The notes under the pieces: generated by a model
What the model was told of the DNA's origin: nothing
Databases searched by the model: none
Seen by the model: only the letters and a program-made list of their open reading frames with translations
Assembly (NCBI RefSeq): GCF_005405585.1
Contig: NZ_BJEQ01000008.1
Coordinates: 101,150 to 165,149 of the forward strand
Source: Agarivorans sp. Toyoura001
Lineage (GTDB): Bacteria > Pseudomonadota > Gammaproteobacteria > Enterobacterales > Celerinatantimonadaceae
DNA: 64,000 nt
Direction: 5' to 3'
Shown here: positions 1-8,791 of the stretch, one piece after another
How positions within the stretch are numbered: position 1 is the stretch's first letter
Layout of the letters: each line of letters starts with the position of its first letter
Made by a program: the position numbers and the translations under genes

Positions 1-1274
1 TCATTTTTCGTTCTCGACCAATAGTCAGCGCCATGAGATTCATCACTGTAAAAATCGGTGTCTACTACCTCTCTAATCGGGGTTAAGTCTTCTTGAGTCA
101 CTGAATCTGTTACTCCAATTAGATGGCTAAACCCACTATTGTTGTCGGTATGGTAAACGTGTTCAGTAGAGCTAGATAGCTCAGAACCGCTATAGTTTTT
201 TGTGATTAAAGATTGCATTACCTCACTACCGGCGATCATTTGAGATTCACATTCTGTCCAATCGGTGACGTCATAATATACTGAGTTTCTAACGCCTGAT
301 GACTGCTGTAAGGTTGTTTCTAGCCATTCACTCACCGAGCATCCGTAGCCAAACTCTGCATAGACTAAGTTGACAGTTTTCTCTATGTTCATACCACTAC
401 GCTGAACCGTTTTCATCGAACTTTTATCGAATAGACTCACCTTAGTACTGAGGTCATCAGACATAACAAAAGTCTCAGAATCGAAGTTACCATTAGATGT
501 TTGAACAAATTCATAACGGTACCAATCGTCATATAGTGAATCCTTATTTGCTAGCCGCCCTAAGAAATATTCAACCCAAGCAAAATCTGCGTTTGGATGC
601 TGATCTAGTAATTGCTTGGTTTCTTCATATGACTTTTGCAATCCGGGTACCAGTTTTTGTGCAAGTTGATGGAGTGAATCATCTCCGGAGTGGATATAGT
701 CAGCGTACAATTCGCTAACCGTAATGTTGTATCGATTAGCAATTCGCCATTCTTGCTCTCGCAATCTATGTGCTATATCTTCTCGAAGTTCTTGTCCGGC
801 AATAATAGACTGACAAGATAAATTTCCTGATTGGTAAACGCGGAGTTCTTGCTCAACTTGCTTCCAAACAACGGAGGTTAACGGCGTCAAATTCAACAAA
901 TATTGATCTGTCATTAATGCAAATTGAGGTGGAAAAACCATCGAATAAGCATTTTCTATAGGTGTATTAATAAAATCGGTATCTATCGCACCCACAGGCA
1001 CATTTACGACTATAGGCACGTACTGAGCACATTGGCTATAACGTGACGGAATAACTAGCTCAAACTCTCCCTCTTCTTGCGTCACAACACTGGGTTCACC
1101 TGCATCATGTAAACTGTTGAAGTTTAGATCTAGGAAAACAGTAGCGCCGATGATATAGCCATCAATCGCTCTTCCTTTAAAGGCTTTAACTGGGTTATCG
1201 TTGTCAGTGCTGCCACCGCAACTTACCAATAGGGTTAATATGGAACAGTGTATTATGAGTTTAAATAGGCTCAT
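1..1274 (-). CDS. Large surface/periplasmic lipoprotein, 3' end beyond window
   Basis: The frame is open for 424 codons from an ATG at 1272-1274 and runs off the left edge, so the C-terminus is missing. It starts with a lipoprotein signal: hydrophobic residues 6-17, then lipobox LVSC with Cys19, followed by a Gly/Ser/Asp-rich linker. Residues about 34-61 read GRAIDGYIIGATVFLDLN and then a D-x-G-EP turn, the pattern of carboxypeptidase-regulatory or SdrD-B-like beta domains in marine gammaproteobacterial lipoproteins. The rest is unrecognised. An AAGGA Shine-Dalgarno lies just upstream. It follows the RND permease gene on the same strand, with a hairpin between them. A function beyond an exported lipid-anchored protein cannot be given. 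Confidence 0.8.
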   Translation of the reverse strand, partial: MSLFKLIIHCSILTLLVSCGGSTDNDNPVKAFKGRAIDGYIIGATVFLDLNFNSLHDAGEPSVVTQEEGEFELVIPSRYSQCAQYVPIVVNVPVGAIDTDFINTPIENAYSMVFPPQFALMTDQYLLNLTPLTSVVWKQVEQELRVYQSGNLSCQSIIAGQELREDIAHRLREQEWRIANRYNITVSELYADYIHSGDDSLHQLAQKLVPGLQKSYEETKQLLDQHPNADFAWVEYFLGRLANKDSLYDDWYRYEFVQTSNGNFDSETFVMSDDLSTKVSLFDKSSMKTVQRSGMNIEKTVNLVYAEFGYGCSVSEWLETTLQQSSGVRNSVYYDVTDWTECESQMIAGSEVMQSLITKNYSGSELSSSTEHVYHTDNNSGFSHLIGVTDSVTQEDLTPIREVVDTDFYSDESHGADYWSRTKN

Positions 1275-1295
1275 TATTAATCCTTAGATACAGTG

Positions 1296-1328
1296 ATCCA
1301 TTCAGGCTGGTTTGAAGCCTGAATGGAT
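1296..1328 (-). terminator. Hairpin between RND permease and lipoprotein gene
   Basis: This is a perfect 13-bp inverted repeat (1296-1308 and 1316-1328) with a 7-nt loop, directly after the RND permease stop on the minus strand and just upstream of the next minus-strand start. There is no good U-tract, so it may be an attenuator or mRNA-stabilising hairpin rather than a full terminator. Confidence 0.45.
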
Positions 1329-1345
1329 ATTTTAGTGACTCTTTT

Positions 1346-4300
1346 TTAGAGGGTTAAATTAAGATTTTTTGTACTTTCAGTAGCTTTTATGTTGAAGAAA
1401 ATGGCATAAAGTACAGGCACTATAATTAAGGTGAGTAAGGTCGCGAAAGTAAGCCCAAATACCAATACAACTGACATCGATTTAAAGAATGCGTCAAAGA
1501 ATAAAGGAATAACCCCTAGCACTGTGGTTAATGCTCCCATCATTACGGGTCTAACTCGGCTGGCCGCTGCGTCAACAACTGCATCGTGCCTTGGTTTCCC
1601 TTCAATAATTTCTAAATCAATTTGGTCAACCAACACAATGGCATTTTTAATTAGTAAGCCAGACAACGACAGAAGGCCCAAAATAGCCATAAACTCCATT
1701 GGTGTTCCTGTGGCTAACAAGCCTGTAGACACTCCGATCAAGGCCAAAGGTACTACCAGCCAAATAACTATTGGTTGCCTCACCGAGCCAAACAACACAA
1801 AAACAGTAATCACCATCGCAATAAGACCTAATGGAATGGTTGATGCCAAATTGTCATTAGATTCTTTAGAATCTCCATACTCTCCACCCCATTTCAAGGC
1901 GTAACCTTCTGGGAGGTCAATCGCTTCAATTTTTGGTTTTATGCGATTGAATAGATCGGTTGTAAGCTCACCGGGAACAGGATCTGACTGCGCCTTAATT
2001 TCCCATTGGCGGTCAACTCGCCTTACTAAACCATCACGCCAAACCGTTCTATACCCGTTAGTTATTTGACCAATAGGTACGCTGGCTCCGGTGATAGAAC
2101 TAATAACTTGTAAGTTTTTGATATCGGTAACGCTGTTGCTCTCAGCTTTCGGTGCTTTGGCAATAATTGGGATCAGCTCATCGTTATCGCGGTAGGTACC
2201 TATTCTCATTCCTGAGAAGTTAGTCTCTAGCGCTGAGGCTAAGTCTTCTCTAGATACACCTACTCTTTGGGCTGCTTGAACTGCGTAAATAGGCTCGATT
2301 ACGCTAATAGCTTGCCGCCAATCATCTTTAATAGATAAGGCTTTACCATCTTCGGCCATTATTGCTTTGGCTTGGTCAGCAAGGTGGTGCAATACTTTAG
2401 GAGCAGGGCCACTAAATTTTGCCTCTATGCGTGAACCTCCACCAGGTCCTAATACAAACTTCCATGTTTTACCTTGGGCATCAGGGTAGGCGTTATCAAT
2501 ATAGCGTTGAATATCGACAAGTAACCCATCGATAACTTTGTCATCTTGGGTACGTATTAATAATTGGCCGTAAGCAGAGTTTTGTGACTCTGGGGCATAT
2601 ACAAGCATGAAACGCGGTACGCCTCCACCAATCGACGCTTGTACAGTTTTTACTCCTTCTAAAGACTGAATATGCTTCCCTAGGCTTTCTATATCTTTCT
2701 TTGTTTTAGTAATATCGGTTCCTTGTGGAAGCCAGTAATCAACAACAAACATAGGCGTCGTAGAAGCAGGGAAAAAGCCCGGTTTAACAAATTGGAATCC
2801 CCATACAGAGGCACAAAACAGCGCAACAACTCCCACCACAACAATAAAGCGTTGCTGGAGAGTGGCGTAAAGTAGTTTTTTGTATAATGTAGAGAAGCGG
2901 CTATCTGCTTGTTGGCTAAGATTGTCACCCAAAGATTCTTTGAACAACCAGAAGCAGAATAGCGGCGTTAAAGTAATAGCAAATAACCAGCTATACATTA
3001 AAGAAATAAGGATTACCCAGAACAGGTGACCGGTATATTCTGCGGTTGAACCAGGGGCGAAGCCAATGGGAGCAAAAGCTATAATTCCTACTAGTGTTCC
3101 TCCCAACAAAGGCCAAACTGAGCGTTTAACAATTTGTTTGGCAATGGCTAATTTTTTAGTACCATTTAAAATACCTACCAATATCCCTTCGGTGACAACA
3201 ATCGCATTGTCTACCATCATTCCTAAGGCAATAATGAGCGCACCTAATGAAATGCGATGCATAGGAATATCAACAAAATTCATCGTTGCAAGTGTGGCAA
3301 AAATAGTCAAAAGCAAAATCGCGCCAATAACAATGGCTGACTTAAAGCCCATAAAAATAAGCAGGGTTACAATCACTATCACCAGTGCCGCAATCACATT
3401 CACTACAAAGTTTTCAACTGACGAATCGACAATTTTACCTTGGTGATAAAACTCATGTAATTCAATTCCTAGTGGTCTTAGGTTTTTGGTTTCTGCTATC
3501 TTGGAGTCAATATCTGAACCAATTTTTACGATGTTGCTGCCTAGTAGGCCTGAAATACCAATAGCCACAGCAGGTTTACCGTTATATAGATATTCTTTTT
3601 CTTCTGGTTCGCTATAACCGCGCCACACTCGCGCGATGTCTTTGAGATAAATAAGTTTACCGTCTGCGTCGGTGCTTATAAGGAGGTTTTGAATCGACTC
3701 AACCGAGTCAACAACATTGGTTGGGTCTATAACTAAGCGCTTATTACCAACTTTAACGTTACCCGACGAAACCACTGCGTTTTGTTGAGACAGTAGGCTA
3801 AAAACATTAGAAATAGCTAAGCCTAACCTTTTAGCATCTTGATTCGATATCTCGACATAAATGGCTTCTTTTTGTAACCCGTCAAGGGTAACTCGAGCAA
3901 CACCGTCTACTTGTAGCAATGAACTCTGTAAGGTTTTTGCGTATTTTTTTAACTCAGCGTTTGAATAACCGTCGCCCGTTACAAAATAGAGCAGACCAAA
4001 TACGTCACCAAAGTCATCTGCCACATAAGGTTTACCGGCGCCTGTTGGTAAAGCCGACGAAATATCACTGATTTTATTACGCAGTTTGTTCCAAACTAAC
4101 TGTAAATCACTTCGAGTTTTTGACGCGTCATATCTTACTTCTACGTTTATTTCAGACTTTCCATAGGTTGAAACAGATTCAATAGTCTTTACTTCGGCTA
4201 ACTGTTGAATGGCTTTTTCTAAAGGCTCGGTAATTTCCAGCGCGACTTCATGAGGGCTTGCGCCAGGATAGCTAGTAACAATAACAGCTTGTCTAATCGT

Positions 4301-4420
4301 AAATTCAGGGTCTTCGAACCTCGCCATGTTTTGATAGGCATGCCATCCACCAACTATTGTTAACAACATAACAATAACGCTCAACACTGTATTTTTTATT
4401 GTAAATTCAGCAATATTCAT
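1346..4420 (-). CDS. RND-family efflux pump inner-membrane permease (HAE1/AcrB type)
   Basis: This is a proton-driven multidrug exporter permease that pairs with the adaptor encoded upstream and with an outer-membrane channel not present here. About 1024 residues is normal for the family. It has the usual duplicated layout: an N-terminal TM helix (residues about 10-28), a first large periplasmic loop, TM2-6 including LGMMVDNAIVV with the conserved TM4 Asp, a second periplasmic loop, and a second TM bundle containing GLLIKNAIVLVDQ. A GTG 18 nt further upstream is also in frame. I chose the ATG because the GCAGGCGAG stretch then acts as a ribosome site and the protein begins MNIAEFTIKN like its relatives. 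It sits 48 nt after the adaptor gene, so the two are probably one operon, with a TetR-type regulator divergent upstream. Confidence 0.93.
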   Translation of the reverse strand: MNIAEFTIKNTVLSVIVMLLTIVGGWHAYQNMARFEDPEFTIRQAVIVTSYPGASPHEVALEITEPLEKAIQQLAEVKTIESVSTYGKSEINVEVRYDASKTRSDLQLVWNKLRNKISDISSALPTGAGKPYVADDFGDVFGLLYFVTGDGYSNAELKKYAKTLQSSLLQVDGVARVTLDGLQKEAIYVEISNQDAKRLGLAISNVFSLLSQQNAVVSSGNVKVGNKRLVIDPTNVVDSVESIQNLLISTDADGKLIYLKDIARVWRGYSEPEEKEYLYNGKPAVAIGISGLLGSNIVKIGSDIDSKIAETKNLRPLGIELHEFYHQGKIVDSSVENFVVNVIAALVIVIVTLLIFMGFKSAIVIGAILLLTIFATLATMNFVDIPMHRISLGALIIALGMMVDNAIVVTEGILVGILNGTKKLAIAKQIVKRSVWPLLGGTLVGIIAFAPIGFAPGSTAEYTGHLFWVILISLMYSWLFAITLTPLFCFWLFKESLGDNLSQQADSRFSTLYKKLLYATLQQRFIVVVGVVALFCASVWGFQFVKPGFFPASTTPMFVVDYWLPQGTDITKTKKDIESLGKHIQSLEGVKTVQASIGGGVPRFMLVYAPESQNSAYGQLLIRTQDDKVIDGLLVDIQRYIDNAYPDAQGKTWKFVLGPGGGSRIEAKFSGPAPKVLHHLADQAKAIMAEDGKALSIKDDWRQAISVIEPIYAVQAAQRVGVSREDLASALETNFSGMRIGTYRDNDELIPIIAKAPKAESNSVTDIKNLQVISSITGASVPIGQITNGYRTVWRDGLVRRVDRQWEIKAQSDPVPGELTTDLFNRIKPKIEAIDLPEGYALKWGGEYGDSKESNDNLASTIPLGLIAMVITVFVLFGSVRQPIVIWLVVPLALIGVSTGLLATGTPMEFMAILGLLSLSGLLIKNAIVLVDQIDLEIIEGKPRHDAVVDAAASRVRPVMMGALTTVLGVIPLFFDAFFKSMSVVLVFGLTFATLLTLIIVPVLYAIFFNIKATESTKNLNLTL

Positions 4421-4468
4421 TAGTTCTCGCCTGCTCACGGATAACTTTTACAAAATGACTCAATAAGA

Positions 4469-5539
4469 TTATTTCCATTTTCTTACCTTCATCCCTTCGT
4501 ATAAGTAGGTCGCTCCCGCACTGACTATTAGTTCATCTTTTGCTATTCCTGATGTAGCAGCGAGCATTTCACCAACACCTTCTGCTATGTGTATTTTCCG
4601 TTTCGTAACCGTCATGTTTTCACTATTTACTACCCAAACGTAAGCATCACTGCCATCACTTGTTATTGCGCTTAATGGTATTAGGGGGTGATTTTCCGAA
4701 TGGTCTGCCAACGTGTGTATTTCGATGGTTGCATTCATTCCTGGAAGAACTAACAAGTTGCTAGGAGCTGAAAACTCAAAAGTAATGTTATAAGTTTGTG
4801 TTGCGCTATCTGCCAATAAGGTGGCTTCTCGATAATAAGCGGCAATTTTTCTCTCTGGGGCAATATCAAGAACAATAAAAGTGTTGGTATTATTTTGCTT
4901 ATTTGTGCTTTGGTATAATTCCGCTAAATAGTTTGCTGGCATGTCGATAGATGCTTCTTGAGTATCGCCGCCAATAAACTTCACTATAGCCTGAGCGCTT
5001 GATACGGTTTGCCCATTATCGACCATTTTTTTAGCAATAACGCCATCAAATGGCGCGGTTAAAACAGAATCATTTATGGCTTGTAGGGCACTGTCTAATT
5101 GGGATTGCTTTACGTCGCGTTCAGTTAAACGTTCTTGCAAAGCGCTTTGGGAAATAGCATTGTTTTTAGATAATTGCCGCGCTCTATTGTACTCAATTTC
5201 GGCACTTCTAAATTGAGCTTTAAATTTGTTTAGGCTATTTTTCAGTTCGCGTTGGTCAAGGCTTGCAATCACCTCTCCTTTTTTCACGAATTGTGCATTT
5301 TTTACCGGAAGAGAAATAACTTTACCGCCTGATGTAAAGCTTAAATCAACAAGGCGATTATCATTAATGATTGCTGGAAATATAGATACTTCCTTGTCGC
5401 CAGCAACTGAAATTTTCATTATTTTTACGGGACGAACATCTTCATTTAGTGGACGCATAGAGTCCTCACCATTACAAGCAAGCATACCCGCTATAAAAAC
5501 AGTTACCGTTATTAGTCGAAAACCCGCGCTATGAAACAT
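4469..5539 (-). CDS. RND efflux periplasmic adaptor (membrane-fusion) lipoprotein
   Basis: This 356-aa adaptor would link the RND permease to an outer-membrane channel. Residues 1-22 form a lipoprotein signal ending GMLAC (lipobox). A split biotinyl-lipoyl region follows: GGKVISLPVKNAQFVKKGEV near residue 75 and a second half, LTAPFDGVIAKKMVDNGQTV, near 160. Between them is a short coiled-coil hairpin (about residues 95-150). The C-terminal beta-barrel contains VLPGMNATIEI. This is the canonical HlyD/AcrA architecture. The gene precedes the permease with a 48-nt gap and is preceded 30 nt upstream by a small secreted-protein gene on the same strand, suggesting a three-gene transcript. Confidence 0.93.
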   Translation of the reverse strand: MFHSAGFRLITVTVFIAGMLACNGEDSMRPLNEDVRPVKIMKISVAGDKEVSIFPAIINDNRLVDLSFTSGGKVISLPVKNAQFVKKGEVIASLDQRELKNSLNKFKAQFRSAEIEYNRARQLSKNNAISQSALQERLTERDVKQSQLDSALQAINDSVLTAPFDGVIAKKMVDNGQTVSSAQAIVKFIGGDTQEASIDMPANYLAELYQSTNKQNNTNTFIVLDIAPERKIAAYYREATLLADSATQTYNITFEFSAPSNLLVLPGMNATIEIHTLADHSENHPLIPLSAITSDGSDAYVWVVNSENMTVTKRKIHIAEGVGEMLAATSGIAKDELIVSAGATYLYEGMKVRKWK

Positions 5540-5569
5540 TTTTAACCCCCTTTAAAATAGATAACTGTT

Positions 5570-5872
5570 CTATAACCACTTGTTTTCGATGATGCCGCAC
5601 ATAATTGCGAGTTCTAATTTGTTGGTATTGTCTAAGCGTCTGAACTCCTTCTCTTGTGCTCTTTTCATGTCTTTTTTCCACCAATGGTTACGGCTAGCAA
5701 TTTTGTACCTAGCTATCACTTTAAAGTTTGCTGCATCTTTATCTGATTTATCTATCTCACCAGCTAAATGGCAGGCGGTTATTTGCGCAAAGGTTTTTCC
5801 TGCGTCTTTTTGCTCACTGGCGTTAACCAACATAGGAGTCATTAAGGCCAACAAAACAATAAATTTTTTCAT
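5570..5872 (-). CDS. Small secreted protein of unknown function upstream of RND genes
   Basis: I recognise no family. The reading frame extends upstream to 5905, but the likely start is the ATG at 5872, because the product then begins MKKFIVLLALMTPMLVNASE, a clean signal peptide cleaved after Ala. The mature part is about 80 residues, is basic (RNHWWKKDMKRAQEKEFRR), and has two cysteines (CHLAG and MCGII) that could form a disulfide. It ends 30 nt before the adaptor gene on the same strand, so it is probably co-transcribed with the efflux pump and may be an accessory periplasmic factor. That role is inference only. Confidence 0.65.
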   Translation of the reverse strand: MKKFIVLLALMTPMLVNASEQKDAGKTFAQITACHLAGEIDKSDKDAANFKVIARYKIASRNHWWKKDMKRAQEKEFRRLDNTNKLELAIMCGIIENKWL

Positions 5873-6227
5873 TCTTTTTCCATATAGACCAAGCACTGTG
5901 GCCATTATTGAGTGAGAAATGTAAGACCCCTTTGAGGTTTCTTAGCAAGGTGAGTTTTTGGTTATGCAAATAGGGCAAGAAGTGAGTTAGTACACTAGCT
6001 TTCTATTATCCACCCATAAAAAGGACGCCGTCCTTTTTATGGGTGGATAATAGAGTGATGCTGCTGCTGGGTCAACAGATTTTTGACTAACTTTTACACA
6101 AAGGTTGCTTTAATTTTATGATCATCAATTCAAAAGAATCGTATAGGTCAAAAGTCTTGCCGGTCTAGTAAAGTAAATATTGCTAGTGCTACTATTGAAA
6201 AACATAGTGACAAAGAGTTACAACAAA
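5873..6227. promoter_or_regulatory. Intergenic control region between efflux operon and TetR gene
   Basis: The divergent genes here leave 355 bp without a coding sequence. The region must hold the promoters of both the RND operon (minus) and the TetR-type gene (plus), and probably the regulator's operator. The only striking structure is the 53-nt palindrome annotated separately. I could not pick out convincing -35/-10 pairs. Confidence 0.5.
6002..6054. repeat. Perfect 53-nt palindrome (26-bp arms, 1-nt centre)
   Basis: Left arm 6002-6027 and right arm 6029-6054 are exact reverse complements over 26 bp around a single C. The core is ATAAAAAGGACG / CGTCCTTTTTAT. This is far longer than a TetR operator and has no U-tract on either side. 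It could extrude as a cruciform or be a folded RNA, or it could be a MITE-like or REP-like relic. A weaker copy of the core (TAAAAAGGAT...GTCCTTTTTT) occurs near 6876-6899. Confidence 0.9.
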
Positions 6228-6659
6228 ATGCCGGCCAATTTAATGAGTATGAAATCGGAACGAACCAGAGCTAAGATTATTGATGCAGCCTTAAAAATAA
6301 CCATGAGTGAAGGGTTTGATAAAGCTACATTTGTACATATAGCTGAAACGGCGGGCATTTCTAAGTCTGGGATTAATGCCCATTTTAAGAGAAAATCTGA
6401 CATAGCAGCACAGCTAGCGCCGATTTACATTCAAATGATTAAAGAGCCTCTTAATTTTGACTCCACCACCGACTTTTATAATTCTTGGGTGGATTCGTTC
6501 AATACAAACGCACAATTTAAAGCGGCTATATTGTCTGTGGGACCAATCATCCCAAAGTTAGACGGTGTAAAAGGTTTATTCGATACCATCAATGGGCACC
6601 CGGAAGATGTTAAGCGGTGTGTGTATATGTGTGTTGGATTTTCCGTTATAAACAGTTAA
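6228..6659 (+). CDS. TetR/AcrR-type transcriptional regulator, short
   Basis: The N-terminal DNA-binding domain is clear: RTRAKIIDAALKITMSEGF, then IAETAGISKSGINAHFKRKSDI, the helix-turn-helix signature of TetR regulators (about residues 10-60). It is likely the repressor of the adjacent divergent efflux operon. From the ATG at 6228 the protein is about 143 residues, against 190-220 for normal family members, so the ligand-binding and dimerisation half is abbreviated and the gene may be truncated. In-frame ATGs at 6243 and 6249 are alternative starts, and none has a strong Shine-Dalgarno. The stop at 6657-6659 is followed by 360 bp without a gene. Confidence 0.8.
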   Translation: MPANLMSMKSERTRAKIIDAALKITMSEGFDKATFVHIAETAGISKSGINAHFKRKSDIAAQLAPIYIQMIKEPLNFDSTTDFYNSWVDSFNTNAQFKAAILSVGPIIPKLDGVKGLFDTINGHPEDVKRCVYMCVGFSVINS

Positions 6660-6719
6660 AAAAGCGCGTAAAGTTCCCCCCGCTTCCTTAAAAACATTCG
6701 AATAACTCCCATACTAATT

Positions 6720-6755
6720 AACCGAAACCAAACTTTCTCAAACTTGGTTTCGGTT
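6720..6755. terminator. Perfect 12-bp inverted repeat, possible terminator
   Basis: Arms AACCGAAACCAA (6720-6731) and TTGGTTTCGGTT (6744-6755) match exactly around a 12-nt loop, about 60 nt after the TetR-type gene's stop. No U-tract follows, so termination is only one reading. A binding site or RNA hairpin is equally possible. Confidence 0.4.
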
Positions 6756-6917
6756 GAATCATCAGCTTGAGTACTTAAGTATTTGCTAATGGTTAACACT
6801 CATATTGGTAGCTCCTAATTTAAGTTTCGATGCTTAAAGTGATTTTTCTTGACAACCATTTTCATACAACACAATATAAAAAGGATAATGTCCTTTTTTG
6901 TGGGGTGTCGTAGTTTT

Positions 6918-6934
6918 GTTGCAAAGTTTGCAAC
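6918..6934. promoter_or_regulatory. 17-nt perfect dyad upstream of small lipoprotein gene
   Basis: GTTGCAAA-G-TTTGCAAC is a perfect palindrome with 8-bp arms, 86 nt before the lipoprotein start at 7021. Its size and symmetry fit an operator for a dimeric repressor. The regulator is unknown. Confidence 0.35.
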
Positions 6935-7020
6935 TAAGTTTCAGCAGTAAGACTGTTGGAAACAAGCAAAGCAAGTCGCTCTTGAACTGGGCGCTGTTTA
7001 ATCCATAGAGAAGTATCAAA

Positions 7021-7356
7021 ATGAAAAACATATTAGCTATTACAGCGCTATCTTTCGCTCTAATACTAACCGGTTGTGGTGAGCCTACATTATCAGCCGA
7101 AGGTGAAGCTGCTGTTAACTATTTAACTAACTACAACTATCTAAAGGACAATTGTGAAATAGATAGTATGGAAGATTTAGGTATGGCTATGGGCGTAGTA
7201 ATGGTAAGCCCAGTGCTGTTAGCCGAACTAGGCCAAGATAAAGAAGGAAATGAAGAATTCTTAGCCAAGAGACAAGCCTTAATCACGGGTTCATGTGGTG
7301 ACGTTAGGCAAGCTATTAAAGACGCTGGTAAAGCATTTAAAGCTGTTAGCAAATAG
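7021..7356 (+). CDS. Small lipoprotein, copy A of a paralogous pair
   Basis: This 111-aa product has signal peptide MKNILAITALSFALILTGC, with lipobox LTGC and Cys19. The mature part contains LSAEGEAAVNYL, LKDNCEIDSMEDLGMAMG and a C-terminal TGSCGDVRQAIKDAGKAFKA, so two cysteines remain after processing. The gene at 9218-9553 encodes a clear paralogue with the same motifs. The family is unknown to me. It leads a string of small genes on the plus strand (7403, 8103, 8515, 8792). Confidence 0.8.
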   Translation: MKNILAITALSFALILTGCGEPTLSAEGEAAVNYLTNYNYLKDNCEIDSMEDLGMAMGVVMVSPVLLAELGQDKEGNEEFLAKRQALITGSCGDVRQAIKDAGKAFKAVSK

Positions 7357-7402
7357 CAAACCCTAAACCCTCGAAAGAGGGAAAACCGAACAGAGAGAAA
7401 AC

Positions 7403-8074
7403 ATGAATAAATTGCTCGCCTTATCAGCGTTAGTTATTGTCCTAGTTGGCTGCGATGCCGAGGTTATCGTGCCTGTAAACATTAGCCAAGTTAGCAACTT
7501 AGAGCTAAACGATACGGTCATTACTTCTCAAGCAAAAATTACCATCGATGGTTCATGTAAAGACCGCGAAACAGGTGCCGAGTCCGATTCATTGAGTAAA
7601 GCAAATGGAATGATGTGGAACTTGTTTGCCCGTGAGCATGAGTTTGTATCATGCAAAGCAACTAGCAAGTACGCATTCGATTCAATTGTTACATATAACA
7701 TCGAAACCCAATTGGTCACGAAACAAGGGGGCATGAATAGTTCAAAGAATAAACGTGAATTAGGGTTAGGTTTAGCCGACGGTAAAGTGTTGCTTATGGT
7801 ATCTGATAAGCTCAAACAACGCTTGAAAGCCCGCACAGGTGAACTTGATTCAGTTGAACCAACCTTTAACGTAAAGCTAGTAAACGATACAACTGAACTA
7901 GTAGAAGCAAGTTCGAAAGGTGTCTATATCTATACAGGAAAAAGCTTCACGCCGTATCAAGAAGCAGGCTACACAATTAAACCTAAAGGCTCGTTCTACA
8001 TAAGAACTGGCTCAGTTGGAGCTGATGCCCTCACTACTCATGGTTACACACATTTCGCAACAATCACTAAATAG
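7403..8074 (+). CDS. Lipoprotein of unknown function (plasmid/phage-type family)
   Basis: This is a 223-aa protein with signal MNKLLALSALVIVLVGC (lipobox LVGC, Cys17), followed by DAEVIVPVNISQVSNLELND. It has cysteines at GSCKD and SCKAT and a beta-rich C-terminus with no trans-membrane helix. An AGAGAGAAAAC stretch precedes the ATG, and a near-identical stretch precedes the small gene at 8792. It lies 46 nt after copy A of the lipoprotein pair. I recall lipoproteins with a similar start in plasmid and phage genomes but cannot name the function. A short decayed relative of its N-terminus is at 9082-9171. Confidence 0.75.
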   Translation: MNKLLALSALVIVLVGCDAEVIVPVNISQVSNLELNDTVITSQAKITIDGSCKDRETGAESDSLSKANGMMWNLFAREHEFVSCKATSKYAFDSIVTYNIETQLVTKQGGMNSSKNKRELGLGLADGKVLLMVSDKLKQRLKARTGELDSVEPTFNVKLVNDTTELVEASSKGVYIYTGKSFTPYQEAGYTIKPKGSFYIRTGSVGADALTTHGYTHFATITK

Positions 8075-8102
8075 TTAAACCTATCTAACCAAGAAGAACA
8101 CA

Positions 8103-8441
8103 ATGTCTAAAACTACTTTAATAAACTGCCCAACTTGTTCAAAAGAAATAGCTTCAACATCTCATAAATGTGTTGGCTGTGGCTCATTAATCAATAAGCC
8201 TAAACGCTCTATCTTCGGCAAGCTAATCAAGTGGTCGTTCATCTTATTTAACATATTTATGGCTTGGTGGATGTTTGCAGGTATGGACGCTGCAACCACT
8301 ACTATGGATAGTTTAGAAGGTGCCGAGGCAGCAGGGGCAGCTATTGGTACGGGTATCGGGGCAATGCTTATATCAGGCATTTGGGTTATAGGTGACATCA
8401 TTTTAGGCTTATTTGTATTGTTTACCCGCCCTAAATCTTAA
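8103..8441 (+). CDS. Zinc-ribbon membrane protein
   Basis: This 112-aa protein begins with a zinc ribbon: CPTCSKEIASTSHKCVGCG, a CxxC-x(11)-CxxC pair at residues about 9-26. A basic linker follows, then two hydrophobic segments (about 42-60 and 75-108). The second contains the glycine/alanine stretch GAAIGTGIGAML typical of helices packed in a membrane. Such zinc_ribbon-TM proteins are common but functionally unassigned. It follows the lipoprotein at 7403 by 28 nt, so it is probably in the same transcript. Confidence 0.75.
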   Translation: MSKTTLINCPTCSKEIASTSHKCVGCGSLINKPKRSIFGKLIKWSFILFNIFMAWWMFAGMDAATTTMDSLEGAEAAGAAIGTGIGAMLISGIWVIGDIILGLFVLFTRPKS

Positions 8442-8514
8442 TAACTAACTCTTCGAATGGCTAACTAACCATCTAACTAAATAGTTAGCCTCAAATAACC
8501 AGGGCGACATAAAA

Positions 8515-8673
8515 ATGAAAGCACTTAGAATACTTCAAATAACAATTATCGTTATTTTGCTGGTAGCAGCATTTATGCCGGTTAAAGCATTTTCAGCCAA
8601 TCCAAAACTGATCCCTGCCACTACTTCTAGCCACGTTCACACCACCATTATCAAAGGTTTTTCACCCACATAA
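8515..8673 (+). CDS. Small secreted or membrane peptide, 52 aa
   Basis: This short frame was found by eye. AGGGCGAC precedes the ATG, and the product starts MKALRILQITIIVILLVAAF and continues MPVKAFSA, a typical signal peptide with an Ala-x-Ala-like cleavage region, leaving about 23 mature residues. No family is recognised. It lies in line with the other small plus-strand genes. It is supported by its ribosome site and signal-like N-terminus only. Confidence 0.5.
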   Translation: MKALRILQITIIVILLVAAFMPVKAFSANPKLIPATTSSHVHTTIIKGFSPT

Positions 8674-8791
8674 ACCCAAACGATTGTTTACAAAGTTGCT
8701 ACTAATTAAAGACCTGAAGTGTATGGCGCTAAGTAAAGCGTAATAGCCACTCAATAGTGGGGGCGGCAATAAAACAGAGAGAAAACAACAC

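Larger units (their letters stand above)
6660..7020. other. Gene-free stretch with three inverted repeats
   Basis: I see no coding sequence in these 361 bp. They contain a 12-bp perfect inverted repeat (6720-6755), a degenerate copy of the 6002-6054 palindrome core (about 6876-6899), and a 17-nt dyad (6918-6934). The last lies about 85 nt before the next gene and is annotated as a possible operator. Confidence 0.6.

Noticed and set aside
497..718. Plus-strand frame inside the partial lipoprotein gene
   Set aside because: It lies antisense within a continuous 424-codon frame that has a proper start, lipobox and ribosome site.
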